Below, piece by piece: positions 59,601 through 64,000 of a stretch of 64,000 nt of DNA (position 1 is its first letter; every line of letters begins with the position of its first letter). The translations under genes were made by a program, and so were the position numbers. The notes below the pieces were generated by a model, which did not search any database, was not told the origin of the DNA, and saw only the letters and a list, made by a program, of their open reading frames with translations. Source of the DNA: Linanthus parryae (lineage: Eukaryota; Streptophyta; Magnoliopsida; Ericales; Polemoniaceae); the NCBI GenBank assembly GCA_023055425.1, contig JALGPY010000001.1, positions 115,921,057 to 115,985,056 of the forward strand, in the 5' to 3' direction.

Positions 59601-60612
59601 AAGGAGGGTGTATGGAAATAATCATAAACCCACATCTAAAACAGAAATTCTAACAATGCTTACCATGAAGAATATCGTGAAGGGATCCATTTGATGCAAA
59701 TTCATATGCAAGGACTCGAAGCCCTCCATCCACAGAATAACCAAGAAGCCCAACAACATTATCATGTTTAAGTCTTGATACCATTGAGACCTGTCAAACA
59801 ACAAGGTAAATGATCAACTGTGTCATGCCTTATGATAAATAACTTCCTACCGCATAAAGCATCGCAGTATCACCAACCTGTGCCAAAAACTCTTGATCGG
59901 GCTGCTTGCTGGAGTCTAACTTTTTAATTGCTGCAGCCTGTCCGCTTCTGAGAAGACCATAGAAAACCCTTCCATATGAACCCTCACCTATTAATGCCTT
60001 AGTACCGAAGTTGTCTGTGACTTCTTTCAATTCATCTACAGAAATAGCTGGAACAGCAATAGGCTGGATTTCTATGCTCTTTGTGTCCTTAGGTGCAGCT
60101 TCTGCTCCGTGATAGCCTCCAGGGTTGCCTATATGATCAATTTCATTTTGTTTAGCATGAGCAAAGGCCCCCCAAAAAGATTAAACGAGAACAGAATGAC
60201 AAGTGCTGAAACAGGTAACATTTGACAATGGCACAGCATAGATCCAAAGAACTGATACTCGTAAAGTGGGTAAAGAAACAAATTTCAAGAAAGCACAGGT
60301 GGTATGCAAACAAGGCGAAATGTTGCCTTAAACTGTTGGTGTTCAACCTACAGAAATGAAAATCAAGACTACTGAGCCAAAATGCTTCTCTCAAACTTAA
60401 TCAAGCAATTTGATATCAACCTAGAATATATGGTTCTCACAAATGTATGTGCAGTTCATCTTTCGTCAAATTGATTCAACATTGCATGTTGTCAAGACTC
60501 AAGATATGACTAGTAAGCATAGACAGTTACCTGCTGAGTTGTGTGTCATGAATGGCCCATTGTCGGCGGACTTATGCATATCATCGTCTCCACAACAACC
60601 AAAGCAACTCAT
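56675..60612 (-). CDS. PTI1-like serine/threonine protein kinase
   Basis: The model joins complement(56675..56803, 58276..58362, 58487..58619, 58778..59051, 59664..59790, 59878..60128, 60531..60612): 1083 nt, 360 residues, all GT-AG with consistent phases. The start [14 protein letters not shown] is cysteine-rich, as in PTI1 kinases, where such cysteines are acylated for membrane attachment; there is no transmembrane segment. Motifs: GEGSYG at 75-80, AAIKK with Lys96, [10 protein letters not shown] with Asp198, then DFD (216-218) instead of DFG, followed by [27 protein letters not shown], a hallmark of PTI1. PTI1 kinases act downstream of AGC kinases such as OXI1 and, in tomato, of Pto in stress and immune signalling. 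Length matches the family. Intron 6 is about 1.47 kb. A likely untranslated first exon lies near 61435-61620. Confidence 0.93.
56894..57083. repeat. Diverged tandem duplication in PTI1-like intron 6
   Basis: A segment from AGTTATCAATCT through ATATTGAGG and ACCGAGTGC to GATTGATA occurs twice, the second copy 112 bases after the first, with numerous differences. It is an old local duplication without evident function. Confidence 0.7.
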
Positions 60613-61434
60613 GATTCCTTTTTCTCAAAATGACCAAACTGCACATATCAACAGATTCATTCAGAGCGCGAATTCTCAACAGTTCCGTTGTCAGACAATG
60701 AAAGTTAGAGAGCCATAGCTCTCAAATTTACAAATTATTGCCAATAGTTAGCAACTACTAGGCATCATTCTTTCACAAACTCAGTTCCGCTTTAGACAAG
60801 CAAGACCTATAGATATGTCAAAATCTCTACATAGTTCATACTGGTTTAACTGCATAAGAGCAACACATGCAAGGCTGAATAAATAGCCACTTTCGCTAAA
60901 AATAGCCACTTTCGCTGCGATCAATCAGTAAAATGACAATATGCTTCAATTACGCTATTGATGTGTGGGTAATCTTACAGAGACAACACAATTCAGTACA
61001 TAGAAGTGCCATTTTCATCTAGAATTTCCCCTTCATTCATGAAAAACCCATAAGAAGTTGAAGTTCCCTACACCAATCGGCTGGGATAAACAACAGAACC
61101 AGCCGATCCTAAACCCCAGAAAATTCTTGAAGAGGACAACTCCTCCAAAACCCAAGAAATCCACTAATCACTTCACCAAATTCAGATCAAACCCACAAAT
61201 CAAAACACAAGAAAAATTTACCCAAAAGAGATTTTTAACAACCACAAACCCGGAAAGTGCAAGAATCCACAAAACCCAGATCCAGAACAAACCCAGAAAC
61301 GAAATCAAAGCTTTAAACTGAAACAAAGATTACTGGAGCAAATAAACCAAAACCCATCTCCCATAAAGCATAGATCAGTGAACAAGCAATGAAATTCAAC
61401 GGGTCTGATGAGAAAAACCAGAACAGAAGTTACC

Positions 61435-61620
61435 TTTCTCTTCTCTTCGTCTTTGGGGGTTTTTGTGTACACACTGGTCTTCAGTTGCCAGTGTGGTTCT
61501 GGTGCTTGGAATAAGAAATTCTGAGTTGTAACAGCCACCGATTAGATTAGATATAGAGGAGAGGACTGAACAGAAAAAAGATCAGAGAGAAGAGGATTCG
61601 GAGAAAAGCCGGTGCGCGTT
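61435..61620 (-). other. Probable 5' UTR exon of the PTI1-like gene
   Basis: On the minus strand a purine-rich leader ends GAAGAGAAGAGAAAG followed by GTAACTTC, a good donor. The next acceptor would be shortly before the start codon at 60612. The transcription start cannot be placed exactly. Confidence 0.45.
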
Positions 61621-63830
61621 CTTGTAAAGACTTTGTTTTTCTACAAAATTAAATAAAGAAAATTGGAGAATGGGTCCAAGCCAAAAATTGGAAGAAACCG
61701 ACGAATTCTTTAGAGAAAATGAGAAATGAATGAATGGTTTCTTTTCTTCAGTTGGTCGGCTGATTGTAAAGTCAAATTTCTTTAAATTTGATCAACTTGG
61801 GGTTTTGGTTTGATTAGTCCCCATTTGGAGAATTGAGAACTTATCTTTGATTAGTTAAGGGCAAATAGGCATGAGTATTGACTCTTAGTTTGAGTGTGAA
61901 TTACAATAATCTTGCGAGTTTAAGACTAATTACGCGCTCTACGCGCCTTGCCGGGCTTGCGTAACATCGCGAGAGTAATTGGAACGGGATATTTTAGCTT
62001 TGAAATAATCATGATTGACGTCTCGCTTTGAAGACGGACTTGTGCTTCATGACATAAAATATTAGTGTGTGGCTTGCTACATATGTTGGGTGTCATATGT
62101 GAAAATTTGGATACAAGCACACTCAAACAATTAGGTGGTTGCAATTTCGTTAGAGCTCAGTAGCATGAGCCTGTAACTAAGCGGGACATTAAAATGATAG
62201 AATCAGTGGATGGTAATTCTAACCCACCACGGGTTGTCAAAACATGTCAAACATTTCGTTAAATATCGTCACTTGGATTTCTACATTTTTGCGCGTCTAA
62301 AGAGATAAGTCGTGCAAGCAAATGCAATTTCATAAAGAGAAAAATGTCATTTGTTTGTATCAGGCCATCTATAAACGTCGGGGGATAGGGCGGATGATGC
62401 CAACTTAGTAGCTCCGACAGGAAGAGCGAAGAGCGGGGATTGGCTAATCAAGCATGGGACGAGGACGGGGGAGCCGAGCACCGTATCGCGCCTAGGGGCT
62501 CCACACTCGCTCTCTATCTTTCTTCTCTACGACTTCCTCTCCTCCGCAATTCTTCTGCCATTTCTCTCATAATGTATGTTTAACATTAGGGTAAGCCATT
62601 CCAATGGTGTGAGAATATGTCAATCATGTAAATATGAAGAACTTAATGATTGATGGAAGGGGCGGGTTAGGGCATGGGAAACTCTTCACCATTATGGACA
62701 ATCTTACAATGGATTTGAAAAAGGAATACATTGATTCAGCTCGGTGCTATTCTATTCAAGATTAATTTATTTAGAAACTATGTACTACACCATCTTATTA
62801 ATGTCTACCACTATGATCAGTGATCCGTTAAGAACATATTTACATGTCTTGGATTTGGGATAGGGGTCTTGGATTCTAGTGTAAAACATTGTTCATATTT
62901 TTTTTGGTGTGTGTTTTCATCTGTTGTGGTAGCGGGTAAAGAGACATAAAGAGTGTTTTATGAGCTTTTGCACATGTGGACGCCCCCATGTGTTTAGTGA
63001 GATGTGAGAGAGGCATTGTGGCATTTTGAAGTGTCGTAAGGCCGAGTTAAGGGTGTTGAAGTGCCCAGCTTGTATCCATAAAAAACTTCGTGCTTAACCA
63101 TCCACCACTTTAACGAAAAGATGAATTGTAAATTTTGAACGACTTTGACGCTATGATGATGTGGTGTCTAGACTCTAGCTAATAGGGCACTAGTAAACAC
63201 GAACGCAGTTTTTGAGCATTTCACATACTTACATAATTCTCATTAATCAATATTAATGCAATTCTATATTTAGTCTATAGGAATAGCATATGTTTGTTAT
63301 TGATTCTTCGGCCTCAAATATATTGTCAAACTCTCTTAAGGTCCAAGTTCCAAAATTATTGTCTTTCTTTTAGAAATTGACATTGCCTTTTTTTTCTTTC
63401 TTATTTTTTTCACTTTTCAAGAAATATTTCATTTATTATAACCACAATTTAATAAATTTATCAAGTAAAATATTGTCATTTTATCAAGTCAAAAATATAT
63501 CCTTAACCTTTATAAAAACTTCCACATAACTTATTATTCTGGACCCGATTAGGGAGTAAATAATAACACTAAGCACTTGATCAACAAACAAAAGTTAAGA
63601 TTACACACATTCATTAATTCCTTTTTATATAATGAATAACTTTTAGAAACAGAATGCGCACCTTTTCTTTATTTGAAATTTATCTCTAGTCAAATTCAAA
63701 TATAAAAGAATCGTTTATACACACATGCATATATTACTAAGCAATAGCCATTTTCATCTACAATACAAAGAAGTCTGAATATTTTGAGAACCAATAGACT
63801 AGGCATATCAGGATGCATTTGTAAATCACG
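61621..63830. other. Promoter side of the PTI1-like gene and intergenic DNA
   Basis: No conserved coding frame or RNA gene is visible. The sequence is AT-rich, especially after 63350. Confidence 0.5.
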
Positions 63831-64000
63831 CTAGGGATGGCAATGGATCGGATTCGGATCGGATCCACCTATATCCATATCCGGATCCGATCAAAATAAG
63901 TGGATCCATATTCGATCCAAACCCGACCGGATCCTAAACGGATTCGGATCGAATCCGGACCGGATTTAATTTTCAATATGAGTATTCGATCCAACAATCC
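63831..64000. mobile_element. Start of a repeat-rich DNA element running off the window
   Basis: From TAGGGATGGCAATGGATCGG onward the sequence is packed with GGATCGG, GGATTCGG and GGATCCG words in both orientations. A start of the form TAGGGATGGCAATGG is familiar from plant hAT-like non-autonomous elements. The other end is outside the window. Confidence 0.4.

Noticed and set aside
1..64000. CRISPR arrays, operons, phage or organelle insertions
   Set aside because: No regularly spaced repeats, no tightly packed same-strand genes, and no organellar gene sequence were seen; gene structure is that of a plant nucleus.

Overview
This is a nuclear window from a flowering plant. It holds four host genes with plant-type GT-AG introns, wide AT-rich intergenic DNA, and transposable elements of typical plant kinds (Ty1/copia LTR retrotransposons with an initiator-Met tRNA primer site, an L1-type LINE, Stowaway-, hAT- and Mutator-like small elements, and a CACTA end). 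The proteins look like general angiosperm proteins. I cannot name the species, and I see no bacterial, organellar or CRISPR sequence.

Layout. At 1-4174 there is no convincing gene; it may be a long intron or upstream DNA. At 4175-5425 (+) is the large 3' exon of mitochondrial dihydrolipoamide dehydrogenase, with its FAD/disulfide exon missing from the window. At 5426-8518 are small DNA transposons and a tandem duplication. At 8519-16772 (-) is a five-exon BCNT/SWC5-type gene (SWR1 chromatin-remodelling subunit); one large intron carries an hAT-like MITE and another a Mutator-like element with a perfect 9-bp target duplication.

About 17431-39600 is a nested retrotransposon complex, all on the minus strand. 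A LINE was split inside its endonuclease domain by a coding-dead copia element (Copia 2). Copia 2 was then split in its pol region by a younger, nearly intact copia element (Copia 1, 24980-33419, target duplication TGTCT). Copia 2 also has an extra leader copy on its left side, a remnant of a tandem LTR-interior-LTR-interior array. That end was cut by a deletion that removed part of the LINE and left short filler DNA. At 39852-41252 there is a Stowaway-like foldback and an unrecognised ORF. At 41253-46341 (+) a broken third copia element abuts the end of a CACTA transposon. At 46342-50600 are two more members of the same Stowaway-like family.

Two kinase genes finish the window. At 51286-54246 (+) is a seven-coding-exon membrane receptor-like kinase with almost no ectodomain. 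At 56675-60612 (-) is a seven-coding-exon PTI1-like cytoplasmic kinase. The genes belong to unrelated processes (mitochondrial 2-oxoacid oxidation, H2A.Z deposition, membrane signalling), as is normal for neighbouring plant genes. The main interest is the retrotransposon nest, especially a non-coding copia with nearly identical LTRs beside a relative that could have supplied its proteins. Exon joins were made by hand from splice-site consensus, reading phase and family conservation; no alignment was run.
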